This document shows positions 13,174-24,372 of a stretch of 64,000 bases of DNA, in pieces. Source of the stretch: Beroe forskalii (Eukaryota; Ctenophora; Nuda; Beroida; Beroidae); assembly GCA_011033025.1 (NCBI GenBank), contig WFMF01000003.1, positions 1,395,483 to 1,459,482 of the forward strand, in the 5' to 3' direction. The translations under genes and the position numbers were made by a program. The notes beneath the pieces were generated by a model. That model searched no databases. It saw nothing but the letters and a program-made list of their open reading frames with translations, and had not been told where the DNA came from. Every line of letters begins with the position of its first letter. The stretch's first letter is position 1.

Positions 13174-16100
13174 ACATTGCTTCTGACACGTAATCTTCTT
13201 ATCAGGAAGATCAAATGACTTGTATAACAATGTGATCTGTATGCATTGAAATTATTTCAGTGCAAACCTATTAGCCCAAAGAAGGAGAAATGAGTGCACT
13301 TATTGCATAAAACCATTCCCAGGCCCTTAGAGAGCACTAAGCATGGTATGTCCACAGCAGAACGGTGCCACCAAAGGCTCCCCAGTTCATTAGGACTGAG
13401 AAAACTTGTATCCCCAAAGGTCTTGTAGAATGGCAGCTGTAGCAATTAAAATCCTTTTCTAATCACGCGTTACAGTGTCCCCGTCACTTTTATCACTAAA
13501 TGGAATTTACATAAGGCGCGAAGGCATTTAATTTATGCACGCTGTATCACACTAAAGCATTGACAAGTTGCGCGCGCCCGACTTCGCCGCGCGCATGTCG
13601 CAATTAAAGTAAGAGCGGTTACTGACTAATTAAAATACGACATTTTGCAGGCTATTTCATCGCCGTTACGTGTCAAAATAACTTAATCATGAATCAAAGA
13701 TTGTACAAAAGAAAGAAAAACAATTTTGTCGTATCAAAGAGATAATATCAAGATGTTTACACAAGCAATCTCACATCATGTCACAGTGCATACATAGCAT
13801 GACGTGTCGTTTGCACACTCACTTGCCATACCAATGATTTCCCTAAATAAACATCCGAACACGTACACATTAACATGATGCTTATTCCTTTACGGCCAAT
13901 CGCATTAGTCATCGGAAATTGCATCAAATTTCACATAACCTACCATCTCAAAACACCGTAAACATGTTTAAAAATCATATTACGTCTGCCTTTTGTGCAT
14001 GATGATGATACCTTAATCAACTTGTTCAAGTTTGCTGATTTCCTTCGTTCAATGCTCCACCACTTGTCAAACCAGCTGCGAATGGACTTGGGAAACTTAA
14101 TTGTTCGGCCTCAGCCTGGTAAGGACTTGAGATGAGATTTCCTTCCAGGCTGATTTTCTTGTCCTATCACTACGTCTCTTTATGTAAAATGTAAATGAAA
14201 CGCCTGCCAAACTCTCATTTGCGTTTTACTTTCAGAGCCTTCCCAAGCTGCCCCATCCAACACAATATCAAAGAAGTTCAGTCAGCACCGGCCTTGGAAT
14301 CAAGCCCCAGCCAGCTCTCAGCAACCCAACTTACTGGACAAGCTTCTCCCAGCCTCCCAACCTATATGGTTCCTCACTATCCTACTAGAGCATGCAGGCT
14401 GCCATGATGACACCCCAACAACAACCCGGCCACCACGCAGACCACACCAGCCCATGTTCTCCAGAACTTCCAGCAACCAGCCTGCCATGTTCAGCAGTCA
14501 GGGTGCCATGATGCCAACTCAGGAGTAACATGGCGTCTACTGCCATGCAGCCCAAACCTAACCAACAACCCCAGCCCATCCAAAATTTAGGAAATGCATT
14601 TAGATGGTCTGACAGATGTAAGGTTATCGTTCATTAGCAATGCGTCTATAGTTAGCAATGCGTAATTCTTTGGCCAAACAACCAACATTTGATACACAGT
14701 CATTCTATATTAAACGGGTTTCCTTATCCAAAACATTTTCAGACTGGGATGTGGAACATGACAGAAAGATGGACCATTTCCGCTGGGTCAACCTCCCGCT
14801 AAGCAATGCTCCCAAGAACAACCGTGGAGTCCCCAATGAAAGCTCAAATGATGGTGGTCATTTTATGCTTAATTAAAACCTTTTTCAGGAAGAATATTCA
14901 CAGGCTACATATAAAAAATTCTCAGAGCACAGTCTTCTTAAACTAGCTCCCTTTTTGTTATTGTCAACTCAATTATTTTTCAGCAGCCTCAATTCAGCCA
15001 AGTTTGAGTACCCATACCCAGCACAACAGGTATGCCTCTATACATAAAGTATGCCCAACAGCACAACAAGGTATACACACACAACAAGGTATACCACCCA
15101 CAACAAAAGTATGCCACCTTTAGCAAGAGTATACAGACATGCCCCAGAACATGTCAAGGTATGCCATTAGGCACTATGGGCATGCAGCAGCAGTCATCTA
15201 CATGCCTTCCGGATTCAGACAGTTCAATGCCATGGGCGGGCGCCCTCAGAACTTTGGCAACATGCCAGGTGGGTTCAGTAGCCAGCCTCAGCAGCTAGGT
15301 AACTTCAGCTGATTCACACCCCAACACTCCTCTACCAACCTGCGCTGGCTCAGCAAGGAGTTGGCAGATCATAACCAGTGTATTGAAGAGAAAGAATGCA
15401 CAGAAGTACCAGCTATGTGTGTGTTGGTAGGAGTAATTGTGGAGTATTACGTGTTTTTAATATATAAATCATGATCCGCCATTTTTCTTTCAGCTTTTCA
15501 AAATCATATCAAACACAGAAATTGTTTTCCAGAACAAGTCAAAGTTCAAATTATTGGCTTTAAAAAACATAATATTCCTTCTGACATCAGTCAATAATTT
15601 TAATATCTGAATGCCTTAATTTTATTATTTTGTGATTTTTTGTAACAAATATAAATATTGATTTATTCATCCTTAAAGTGTATCGGGCCGTATTTGATCT
15701 AGCAGTTGATTTATTTATACATAGCTGTACAGCCAAATTAACCTTAGGATTCCCTGATGAACTTTTAAAAAGATTTGGTATCACTTTAACGTAGCACAAA
15801 ATGCTTAATTTAGAGTTATACATTTGATTCTGAAATCTAGAACGGTGTTTCAAAAAAGTTACGTTCAATTCCACACTCCAAATCTATAATCTAGAAACTC
15901 ATATTAATGCACGTTTCACTTTGAAATACGCAAGCTTTTTTGGAATTTTGATTGCTGATTAATTCAGATTTGAAGCAAGGTCCAATGTAGACTGTGTGGC
16001 TCAATTCAAAATTCAACCAGTAGCACGTTCTTATGATTGCTGAGTGATGTTCAAATATTTCGGATAAGTCGCTCTTCAGTCCATCTTCATGAGGATATTG

Positions 16101-16316
16101 TGATCGTCCAGCACGTTTTAGAAAATATATAGAAATTAATTGATTTGTGGAAGTTTGGAGTGGTCGGAAAAATATGTTTCTCATTAAAGCGTTTAGTGTG
16201 ACTGATCTAATTGTTAAGATCTAGTTCCAGTAGTTATGACTTTATGGGGTGTTCTCTTTAGCATTTAAATGTAAACAGTTCCTTTTCATTTTATCAGTAA
16301 AATAATTTTAGACATT
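13174..16316 (+). repeat. Tandem duplicate of 10,020-13,173
   Basis: This block repeats, in the same orientation, the sequence from CLINT1 intron 10 to beyond the 3' end, with a period of about 3.15 kb. Both breakpoints fall on ACATTG: at 10,020 (start of unit), 13,174 (junction) and 16,312 (end of copy), a six-base microhomology. The copy differs mainly by very many short insertions and deletions rather than substitutions. Confidence 0.9.
14031..15312 (+). pseudogene. Decayed copy of CLINT1 exons 11-14
   Basis: Exon copies lie at about 14031-14118, 14236-14586, 14743-14853 and 14994-15312. All contain frame-breaking small indels. The donor after the exon-12 copy is lost (the AAG|GTAAG context became AAAATTTAGG), and the MPPMQQG repeat has lost most of its ATG codons. 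No intact product is possible as written. The ENTH exons are absent from this copy. The indel-rich pattern also fits an under-polished assembly segment. Confidence 0.85.
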
Positions 16317-17026
16317 GTTGAGCTAGATATATTTCATGCTTTTCCAGATGAAATTTATAAATCTGTCATTCCAATTTAACGCGCAAAATATATTTTGTAC
16401 AGTGTAACAATTGTTTCATTTGTTTTAATAATAGGTCAATGGTCATACCAATCAATTCACTCGCCCTATTCAGCCCTAAAGCCCCAAAATTTTACCTCCT
16501 CAATCTTATTGACTTGTGGATCCACAAAGGATGCTATGAATGAATATCCATTGTAAAAACTCAACTGTTCTGTGTAAAAATCTCCTCAATCCCATTGTTT
16601 TTTATTTCGATAACAACTTGTCGAATAGACGTGGCTGAATTGTCCATTTCCAAGAACCAATTTCACTACGAGACTACAAAGCTGCTAGCCACTTCAAAGC
16701 CTGTATCAATATCTCTGGACACGTCTCCTATCAAGTCCTCCATCAGTGCCTCTCACTCCATTAGGAGCATGACGCAGGCCTCTCGATCTCACTATATGAC
16801 TGTCAGTATCAGGAGCATGTGTTTCTCTCTTCTTTTCTTAAGTCCTCCCACAGTTCCCATCAGGAGCATGTAGAGGCACTGTACAGTGTATCCCCATCAT
16901 AGGAGCCTGTTCTCTTGACCCATCCTCCCACTTAGTCCTCCTATTCTCCCACAGTTCCCATCAGGAGCAGGCCTCTCACTCCATGGAGCATGTGTTTCTC
17001 TCTTCCCAAGTCTCCCACAGTTCCCA
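16317..17026. other. 3' flank of the small minus-strand gene with local duplications
   Basis: No exon is recognised. Segments such as CCCACAGTTCCCATCAGGAG followed by CATGTAGAGGCACTGTACA occur at about 16,850 and again at 17,013, 165 bp apart. They duplicate the end of the small gene's last exon and its 3' flank. Confidence 0.5.
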
Positions 17027-19018
17027 TCAGGAGCATGTAGAGGCACTGTACATTCCACTGTCAGCAGGTGACACCTTTCTGCTGTCCAACTTGTCCGTCA
17101 CAACACCCGGTGTTGCAGCACTCGCCTCCATTGAACTCGACTGCGTTTCGTACATCACGTTATTCTCTCCAATCGTCACCTGAGAAACAAGAACTAGTGT
17201 CAGGTCATTGATTGAGGATATTGTATGGAATTGACATAAATCATTGAAATCATACTATTTACATGCACTATGTAGTATGTAATGTACAATGTACATGTTA
17301 TGTACAGTGGTGTTGCAACATCTAAGAATGATACCGAAGTATCCCCTCTCCACGCACCTTATCCCTGGACGTGTCACTGGTCAGAGAGGGCCTCTGAAGT
17401 TGCTCCAAATGTCGCTTGTAGCTCTGGTTTCTGATCTGAGCCACATCTATCACGATACTGCTAGAGGCTGAGTTCCTGAAAAATCATCGTTATCCAGAAG
17501 TTTAAAAACACTGATAATTCGACGCAACCTTGATAATATCTGGAAGACCAAGTGAATTCGCCGCTTTGGAAAGGATGAGAACCAAATGAAAACGGGTTTT
17601 GAGGGGTTTTAATACCTGATTTATTTATTTAACCCCTCAAAAACCACATTCTCATTGCGGCGCGCGCGTGGTTTACTGCGCCGGCGCAGTAAACCACGCC
17701 CCGCGCATTTAACATCACAAATAAGTCGTATGTCGTTCGCGCCAGAAGCAAAATATCAATTCATGCGACCCTACGAAAGATAATTCTGATCAAGAGATGA
17801 TTTCATAGAAAGATGGTGATTATCAGAAGGCGCAGATTTTCCCGCCAAGGATCCAGCGGAGTGAGTAATAAAGAACCCAATATTAAATCGCAGTGAAACT
17901 TTAGAACTTTCGTTGAAGATAGATTTAACAAGACTTCCCCCATGGAGAAGACATCTGGGCATATTCCTGGCAATCGGCGCCGGTCAGAGCTGATCAGTGC
18001 CGGTTAGGATCATAGTTAGTGGATACTGGATAATGGCAGAGTAATAAAGAACCTAATAATTATTGAAGTAGGTAGCAACTGACAAGGTGATAAGGTTTAT
18101 GTCTGCACTGAATGTTTCAGAGAGCTGGTCTCCTGGTGAATACTCTGCCATGATCTGTCTCTGAATCCTTGTAATTTACAAGCATTGGCCACACACCCAG
18201 CTTCGACAAATGACCCCATTGCAAAATCGCTGACTAGACGCTGACTAGACGCCGACAGGCGCTGATCGGCTCCGATGGAAAATCGACCATTTTCCATCGG
18301 CGGTTGTCGGCCCTGATTGGCGCCGATAAGCGCCGACCAGCCACCGATCGGCGCTGTCGGTGATTTTGCAATGGGGTCATATTCCCCAGCTTCCTTTTCG
18401 GGGATTCGAATACAGTCGGAAGGGGAAATATGTTAATATAGGCAGTTGCAAGATTACACCTGGACGACGAGACGGAGTCAAGAGGGTTCTGAGTAGGGAA
18501 AGATATGGAAGTGCGCTTACTCTTCTTATAGGCACTTATTCAGGGTGTTCAGCCCTGTTCGTCGGAACGTAAAGAAATAACGTGTATCTATCCACTATCT
18601 GAGTATCTAATGCCGTATCGAAACTGAATCACAATTACATATTTACTCACGTGTTTACGAATTTGAGCTGCTCCTTACAGAGTACTCCTATTCTGAAACC
18701 TGGTTGGTCAGCCACACATTCAGCCTCTCTTCGCTGCGGGTACAAAAGATGGGTAAATAGAATAAGAAGTCGGCAGATGCGCTCCTTGCAATCGGCGCTG
18801 ATCAAGGCTGATCGGCGCCGATTGCAAGGTGTTCATATGCCAATTAGACTTCATTTGTTACGAAGTAATTGAATAAATGAGGCACACTGGGCTTTTACCC
18901 TGGATCTTCCTTACCCACGGCAATTATATATTTAGAGTTTGAACTTATAAAGTACCTTGCGGGTAGAGACCCTCTGGAGCTGGTAATCTTTAGTTGTTTT
19001 CCAGCCTTTCAGACACAT
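17027..19018 (-). CDS. Unidentified 138-residue protein, four coding exons
   Basis: Four minus-strand exons join in consistent phase with canonical GT-AG borders: 19018-18956 (starts ATG), 18733-18651, 17475-17358, 17179-17027 (ends TGA), 417 bases in all. The product starts MCLKGWKTTKDYQLQRV. It has a basic RKRREAECVADQPGFRIGV segment, an amphipathic IRNQSYKRHLEQLQRPSL segment that may be helical, and a Ser/Thr-rich, probably disordered tail (SSSMEASAATPGVVTD ... SPADSGMYSASTCS). I see no signal peptide or transmembrane segment. The ATG is in an exon that begins further upstream, with a stop just before it in frame. I do not recognise the family. The start could be wrong if upstream exons exist beyond 19.1 kb. 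Confidence 0.5.
17573..17700. mobile_element. MITE-like hairpins with a 30-bp perfect palindrome
   Basis: A foldback pair (GGATGAGAACC...GGTTTTGAGGGGTT against AACCCCTCAAAAACC...TTCTCAT) spans 17,573-17,656. Just beyond, at 17,667-17,696, is a perfect 30-bp palindrome with half-site GTGGTTTACTGCGCC, within a CpG-rich patch. No coding. It sits in an intron of the small minus-strand gene. Confidence 0.6.
18211..18379. mobile_element. 169-bp MITE with 18-bp perfect terminal inverted repeats
   Basis: The ends are TGACCCCATTGCAAAATC and its exact reverse complement. The interior is made of short GGCGCCGATC-type modules and a central stem GATGGAAAAT/ATTTTCCATC with a five-base loop. No open frame. 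It lies in an intron of the small minus-strand gene. Confidence 0.8.
18784..18829. repeat. Short hairpin related to the 18,211 MITE
   Basis: Arms CCTTGCAATCGGCGC and GGCGCCGATTGCAAGG face each other over a short loop that also contains GATCGGCGCC modules. It looks like a deletion derivative of the same element type. Confidence 0.6.
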
Positions 19019-21956
19019 TTTTCACAACTCCTGTACCTACACAGTGATGGGTTCAGAATGTCAGCAGATTTAAAAGATACAACAATGGAAGAAATATATT
19101 TACATGAAATTGAAAGAAATATATTTACATTAACTTTTTGAGAACAAATAACCACGACATTGCTGCATTGAAGCGAATTTTCGTCAATTAACTTATGACA
19201 TTTTCAAGCTGAAAGGATTTAATTATTACAATACCTACTGGCAAACGAATACTTGATAACCTAAAGGTATGAAAAACGTCTTACTATCAAACACGTAAAG
19301 CACTGTAAAGCAATTCGTGTTCAAAAGTCAAAAGTCCTCAAAATATTGAAATTAAAAAGTTACGAACTATATACAAATTCAATGGTGAAATGCAACCAAT
19401 TACAATTACAAACATGCTCCAAAATTATTATAATTAGTTGGTATTGTCGAAATTTTATCATTCGCAAATGACACCATTCACTGTGATAACTCTTCACTCT
19501 GACACCACTCTACTCTGACACCACTCCACTCTGACACCATTTTTCAAGGATATCGATCCACATGATACCAGTCGAGTGATATCTATTCTGACCCCAGTTA
19601 AAATTACTTCAAGCTTTCAAGTTTAATAAAGAGATAAAGAACTTGTCGACTAGAAACTAACACAAATGAGTGTCACTATAAACATAGAATGAGGAAAGGC
19701 AAGACGCTCTTGCTCCCATCGTATACGTATCATGAGAATACCAGTTAAACGCAAACTTCCCAGAATCTGTTAAACTGACGAACTAATAAGGAAGATATCA
19801 TATAATCATAACGTTCTCGAGCTGTCGGCAATAACGTACTCAACAACCGGTTTATATACGAGCTTACAAGGCATTCCCACGGACTACAGTATGTGAGATA
19901 GCTTACAATATGAGATGCTCTATTGTGTTACTATACCTTATTATACATGGATCTATTGTGTTACCTGAACTTATATAGCAAGGGACAAATGACTATCATC
20001 AGACGTTAACAATTTAACATGTTAAACTCTCTTCTTGTTTTAACAGGAGAAGGTAGTTATATAAGATTGACAGGTGCCTATATTTCAAGGTAATTACATG
20101 GAACAGGATCAACATGTGTGCCCATTTGGCAGCAGACAGTGTCAAGGATCAGTCCAGGAGTGAATTGAGGAAATGGAGAAAAAACCTAAATTTCTGAGGA
20201 AATGACGGGATTGGTAATGCATACTCTTATTACTCGTATTATCATAACGTGATGATACCTTAATCAGCGGGGAAGCAATTACACAGCTACAGTCTAGTGA
20301 CACTAAAGGTCGCGAAATTGGCGCAGTGCTCGGTCAATTCACTGCCTCTCACGTGACCAAATAAACCAATAAATAATTAGTATCGTACGTACAAGAGATC
20401 ACATGAAAACAGTGGATTAACCGAGAACTGCACGAATACACGAAGTGTACAATACTATAATTCAGGGGGTAAAATACTCTGAAAAAGTTATATAACTGAG
20501 GAGAAATCATAAACCAGCCGTGAGAAGACGAAACTACCGGATCGTATGACATAAGATTGGATTATGAGTATCTCAATAACTCGAGTGTTTGCGTCACTCT
20601 AACATACGTAGCAGGGTCATTAAACCCGGACTACATGGTGACGAAATCGGTGTTTAGATCGTGCAAAGGTCGGGGGAGGATAGGTTACTGATGAGATGAA
20701 TTAAGTCAGGACCTGACTGTCTGGGGTATTAAGTCAGGTTTTAAGTTAAGTCAGGTATTTAGTCAAGTCAGGTGGTATTTAGCCAGATGGCATATTGACA
20801 TTAAGTTAGGTGGTTATAAGTCAGATGGTATTAAGTCGGGGGGGGGGGGTGGCTCAAGCCAAATTTTTGAAAATCACGTTTCTGAGATAATGATTGATCC
20901 AAAAGGTGCACCCCGTGGGCCAAAATGGGCGCATTTATTAAAAGCGACTGGGATGGGATCTGAGATGTGCAATCGATAGACAATGGTCACCTGAGTTGCC
21001 ATAAAAAATGAATAAAAAATAAAATAAAATTTAAAAAGAATGAAGTCGATATCTTAAAAAATGGCCGAGTTATGGCCGAAAAACGTATGCCCATATATGG
21101 GCATATGTACTTCGCGCAATCCTATTCTGGCTGGCCCCGTAACTTGGCCAAATATCAATATTTTTGAATAAAACTAATTTTATTCGATAAATAGTGTTGG
21201 GTTACGTATTCTCTGCAAGTTCGGGATTGATTGCTGTTGAAAGACCTCAAAAAACCCTAAATTGCAAAAATCCCTTCCTTACACATTGTAGGCGCCTCTT
21301 GAACCTTGTGAGAACACCTGGCGCCAGCCACCTTGTTGGCGCCCTGGCACCTTAAAGGTGCGTCCCTGATACCTTGAAGACTTGTAGGCGTCCTGGCACC
21401 TTTTCAATTTTCAAGCAAGAAAACAAGAATCAAAAATGTTAATACACTCACTACTTCAATTTAACAGGATCGTGGGTCTGTAATACCCCAAATCATACCA
21501 ACATACCAGGCATACCATCAGACATTACAACTTCAATTCAAAACACCTTGATCTAATTTGAAGCCTACTTTGCCGAAGCCAGTCCACTGATTGGAACATA
21601 ATAGGATAGTATAGTTTGATTATTCATGGGGATGGCAAGTCGTATTTAGGTATCATATAGAATATTTCAGTTTGTATGGTTAGAGATTGTCATTATCCAC
21701 AAAATTTTAAACTGTCGCCGTTAATAGTTAATACTCTAAGTATCCTGACACGAGCCACCTCAACATTTCTCCTACAAAATTCGGCAATCTCGACCTATTA
21801 AAATTGACCTTTCTCGTCCGTTAATCAACCATATCTCGACCATATCTCGAACAAAATCTCGACTGAATTTGAACAAGATCTCGACAGTCTTGATCATAAA
21901 TTTTGGAAGCTGGATTTTTTAAGCTGGATTAGCCTCTACTGACCTTCAGGTGGTTT
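19019..21956. other. Intergenic, no gene seen
   Basis: AT-rich DNA with no supportable exon. Minor structure: three CACTCTGACACCA repeats near 19,500; imperfect AAGTCAGGTGGTATT repeats at about 20,700-20,840 ending in a run of ten or more G; GGCGCC/TGGCACCTT modules at about 21,290-21,410; and TATCTCGAC repeats near 21,780-21,890. Confidence 0.5.
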
Positions 21957-22101
21957 CATCGTTCCGCGTCGATCAAATGGATTGATCAAATGAAAAACAC
22001 ACACAATACACTTTTACAGTGACGTCCACGCAAAACAGCAAGCGCGCGCAATTGTGTGCGTTATTCATTTGATCAGTTCATTCGATCGATGCGGAACGAT
22101 G
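21957..22101. mobile_element. MITE with ~50-bp inverted ends, filled site
   Basis: The ends CATCGTTCCGC...TTGATCAAATGAA and TTCATTTGATCAG...GCGGAACGATG pair over about 50 bases with few mismatches. CAGGTG occurs on both sides. A paralogous copy of the flanking sequence lies at about 22,330-22,430 without the element, giving an empty-site comparison. Confidence 0.75.
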
Positions 22102-22550
22102 CAGGTGCCTTAAACTTTCACGAGTTAACTTGTAAGTTTACCAGTGGGAGCATCATTATTTGGTTTTAGTACACTCTCTGGAATTATGCAGTAACATCTT
22201 AACATGGGAAAAACAGTAGCCTGCCTTACTTTTGGTATTTGTGGCCAATTATAGGCAAAGAAGTCCGTATTTAGCCCAAAAATGGGTTTTAGCCCAAAAA
22301 AGAGGCTATAAATCGTGAAAATGGCCCAAGTTCAAAATTTTGAAAGCTGGATTTTCTTACTTGGATTAGCCTTTAGTGACCTGCAAAATTTCATGAGTTT
22401 ACTAGTAAGTTTACCAGTCGGAGCATCCCCCCCTCAGAAATGTTTTTTTAAAAGAGGCTGTAAATGAAATTGCCAGTGAAAGTTGACAATAATGCAGTTT
22501 GAAAATAGCAAAATACATGTCCATATTGTGGGGTATAAATTAGGCGATTT

Positions 22551-22935
22551 TTTGTAAGGTAACGCCACGGTGGCGCCTCTGCAGTGCCATGGTGAAGCCA
22601 CGAGGACGCCACTGTGGCGCCACGATGAAGCCACACAAGTGCCCTGGCAGTGCCACAGTAGTGCCACTGTGAAGCCACGGTTACGCCACGGCAGTGCCAT
22701 GGTTAAGCCATGAGGACGCCACTGCGGCGCCACGATGAAGCCACGAAGACGCCACGATGAAGCCACGGCAGTGCCACAGTAGGACGCCACAAGGACGCCA
22801 CGAGGAAGCTACCTATTCGCCGGTGCAGTGCCATGGTGAAGCCACGAAAAGGCCACCGTGACGCTGCCCTGGAAAAACCACGAGAAAGCCACGGTAGAGC
22901 CACCGTGAAGCCACGACAGCGCTACTGTGGTGCCA
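22551..22935. repeat. 12-bp GC-rich minisatellite
   Basis: Degenerate repeats of GTGAAGCCACGG / GAGGACGCCACT type run for about 385 bp. The period of 12 makes long open frames on the minus strand with four-residue repeats, which are artefacts of the repeat. Confidence 0.8.
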
Positions 22936-22992
22936 GGGATAATTTCGATAAGATATTCAGGACGATCATATACACGCATTCATAATAAGTTA

Positions 22993-23142
22993 TGTTTTGA
23001 TAATTTATTGATAATTTATTGATAATTTATTGATAATTTATTGATAATTTATTGATAAATTATTGATAATTTATTGATAATTTATTGATAATTTATTGAT
23101 AATTTATTGATAATTTATTGATAATTTATTGATAATTTATCA
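22993..23142. repeat. 12-bp AT-rich tandem repeat
   Basis: About twelve nearly perfect copies of TTGATAATTTAT, only one of which (GATAAATTATT) deviates. Adjacent to the minisatellite above. Confidence 0.95.
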
Positions 23143-23150
23143 TTGACAGT

Positions 23151-23875
23151 TCATGTATAATAAATATCATTAAATGCAAACATATCTGAAAGTGAATCGC
23201 TGATATAGGTGGAAAAAACTGATGACAAATGCTCTGCTTGTTTAAAGGCGGCATTCTTTGTACTCGTCCCCTGAAACCCCCATCCACGCCAAGGCATCTT
23301 CCAGTGAAGTACCAAGGTCAACGAGTTCATCAATCTTGAGATGAGGAACATCAGTTCTTGACGGCTTCTTCTGTTCTCAGCTACCCTCCTCCGGTGAGCA
23401 GAACAAGGAACCGTTGTAGTCACGATGACCTCTGTTCCACTCCTGGCTTCGTAGCAGTAGGAATGTTGACACTGCTTGCAGGTGAGGGCAAGTGGCCGGT
23501 TCGTGGGCTTCTCCGCGGTGCAGAAGGTGTCCTCATGTCCTACGTCCCCACAGGAAGAGCAGCGTTGGACTCCGACCTCTGATTTGAATTGCTCCACCGT
23601 GGTACAACAGATCGAGTGTTGTTGTCCGACTGGCCTGAATCTGGGACTGCATCTCCTGTCAGGGGACCTCCTCCGATCTGTCTGTTGGTGGTTGCCTTGC
23701 CTCTCCCCCGACGTCCACGTCTTGTTGTTGCTCTCCTGGTAATGTTGGAGGGCACTGCGTCATCCTGGGCCGAACTGGTTCCTGCGACCTCTCGTAGGGG
23801 ATCGAACTCTGCATGGAATTTCATTCGGGTTCTGACGGTTCTGGAACGGCTGATTGAAGTGGAAGTCTTGGGCAT
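23151..23875 (-). pseudogene. Gag-like ORF with CCHC zinc knuckle, frame-broken
   Basis: Two overlapping minus-strand frames, 23875-23540 and 23597-23151, probably come from one protein. The first is Arg/Thr-rich and basic (RRATTRRGRRGRGKATTNRQ). The second carries CSSCGDVGHEDTFC, which fits the CX2CX4HX4C retroviral-type knuckle, and a further CKQCQHSYC pair. A basic region followed by a CCHC knuckle is typical of a retroelement gag. Upstream on the same strand, just past the later LTR insertion, is GGGCGCCCGACC, a possible primer-binding-site context. No pol is visible. A programmed frameshift at 23,540-23,597 cannot be excluded, but decay is simpler. Confidence 0.45.
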
Positions 23876-23933
23876 GGTAGAGTTGACTTGATAGGAGATT
23901 TATAGTATCAGAACAGATTGAATGAAGGTACCT

Positions 23934-24372
23934 TGTACAGTCCTCTCACTGAGTCTCCTGATAATATTTCTTATTCATTCATGCTACAAGGATCAGTGAA
24001 TTATGAAGTGATAATTTGGTGCAGGAATTTTGAGTCTCTGTGTGAAGCTTTCAGTCATGGAAGTGATTCACGGGGTGCCGTCTCTGACTGAATAACACCA
24101 ATAGTAGTTCAGAGTCAGCACCCTGTGATCAGCTCATGTCCGTTACCATGACTACCGATTCAGTGATTCTTTCCTGCCAGTGTTTCATAAGGAGGATTTA
24201 TGTTTCGTTGACTCTCCAGTCTCCATGTGTACTGTGAACCATGTTTTGTGATAGTTGATACTCGAAAGCTTGAACTATGATCCTCAGCTCCTGGTTTCAC
24301 TGACTATTATGTGAATTGGCATTTTCGAGCACAACGCAGTGGTCCATCGCTTGTTTACAGCTGGTCTGCACA
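23934..24372 (+). repeat. 5' LTR
   Basis: 439 bp. Lacks a 29-bp segment present in the right LTR; that segment is bounded by TGC on both sides, so microhomology deletion is likely. Confidence 0.88.

Noticed and set aside
22434..22903. Minus-strand Trp/His-rich open frames
   Set aside because: Shadow of the 12-bp minisatellite.
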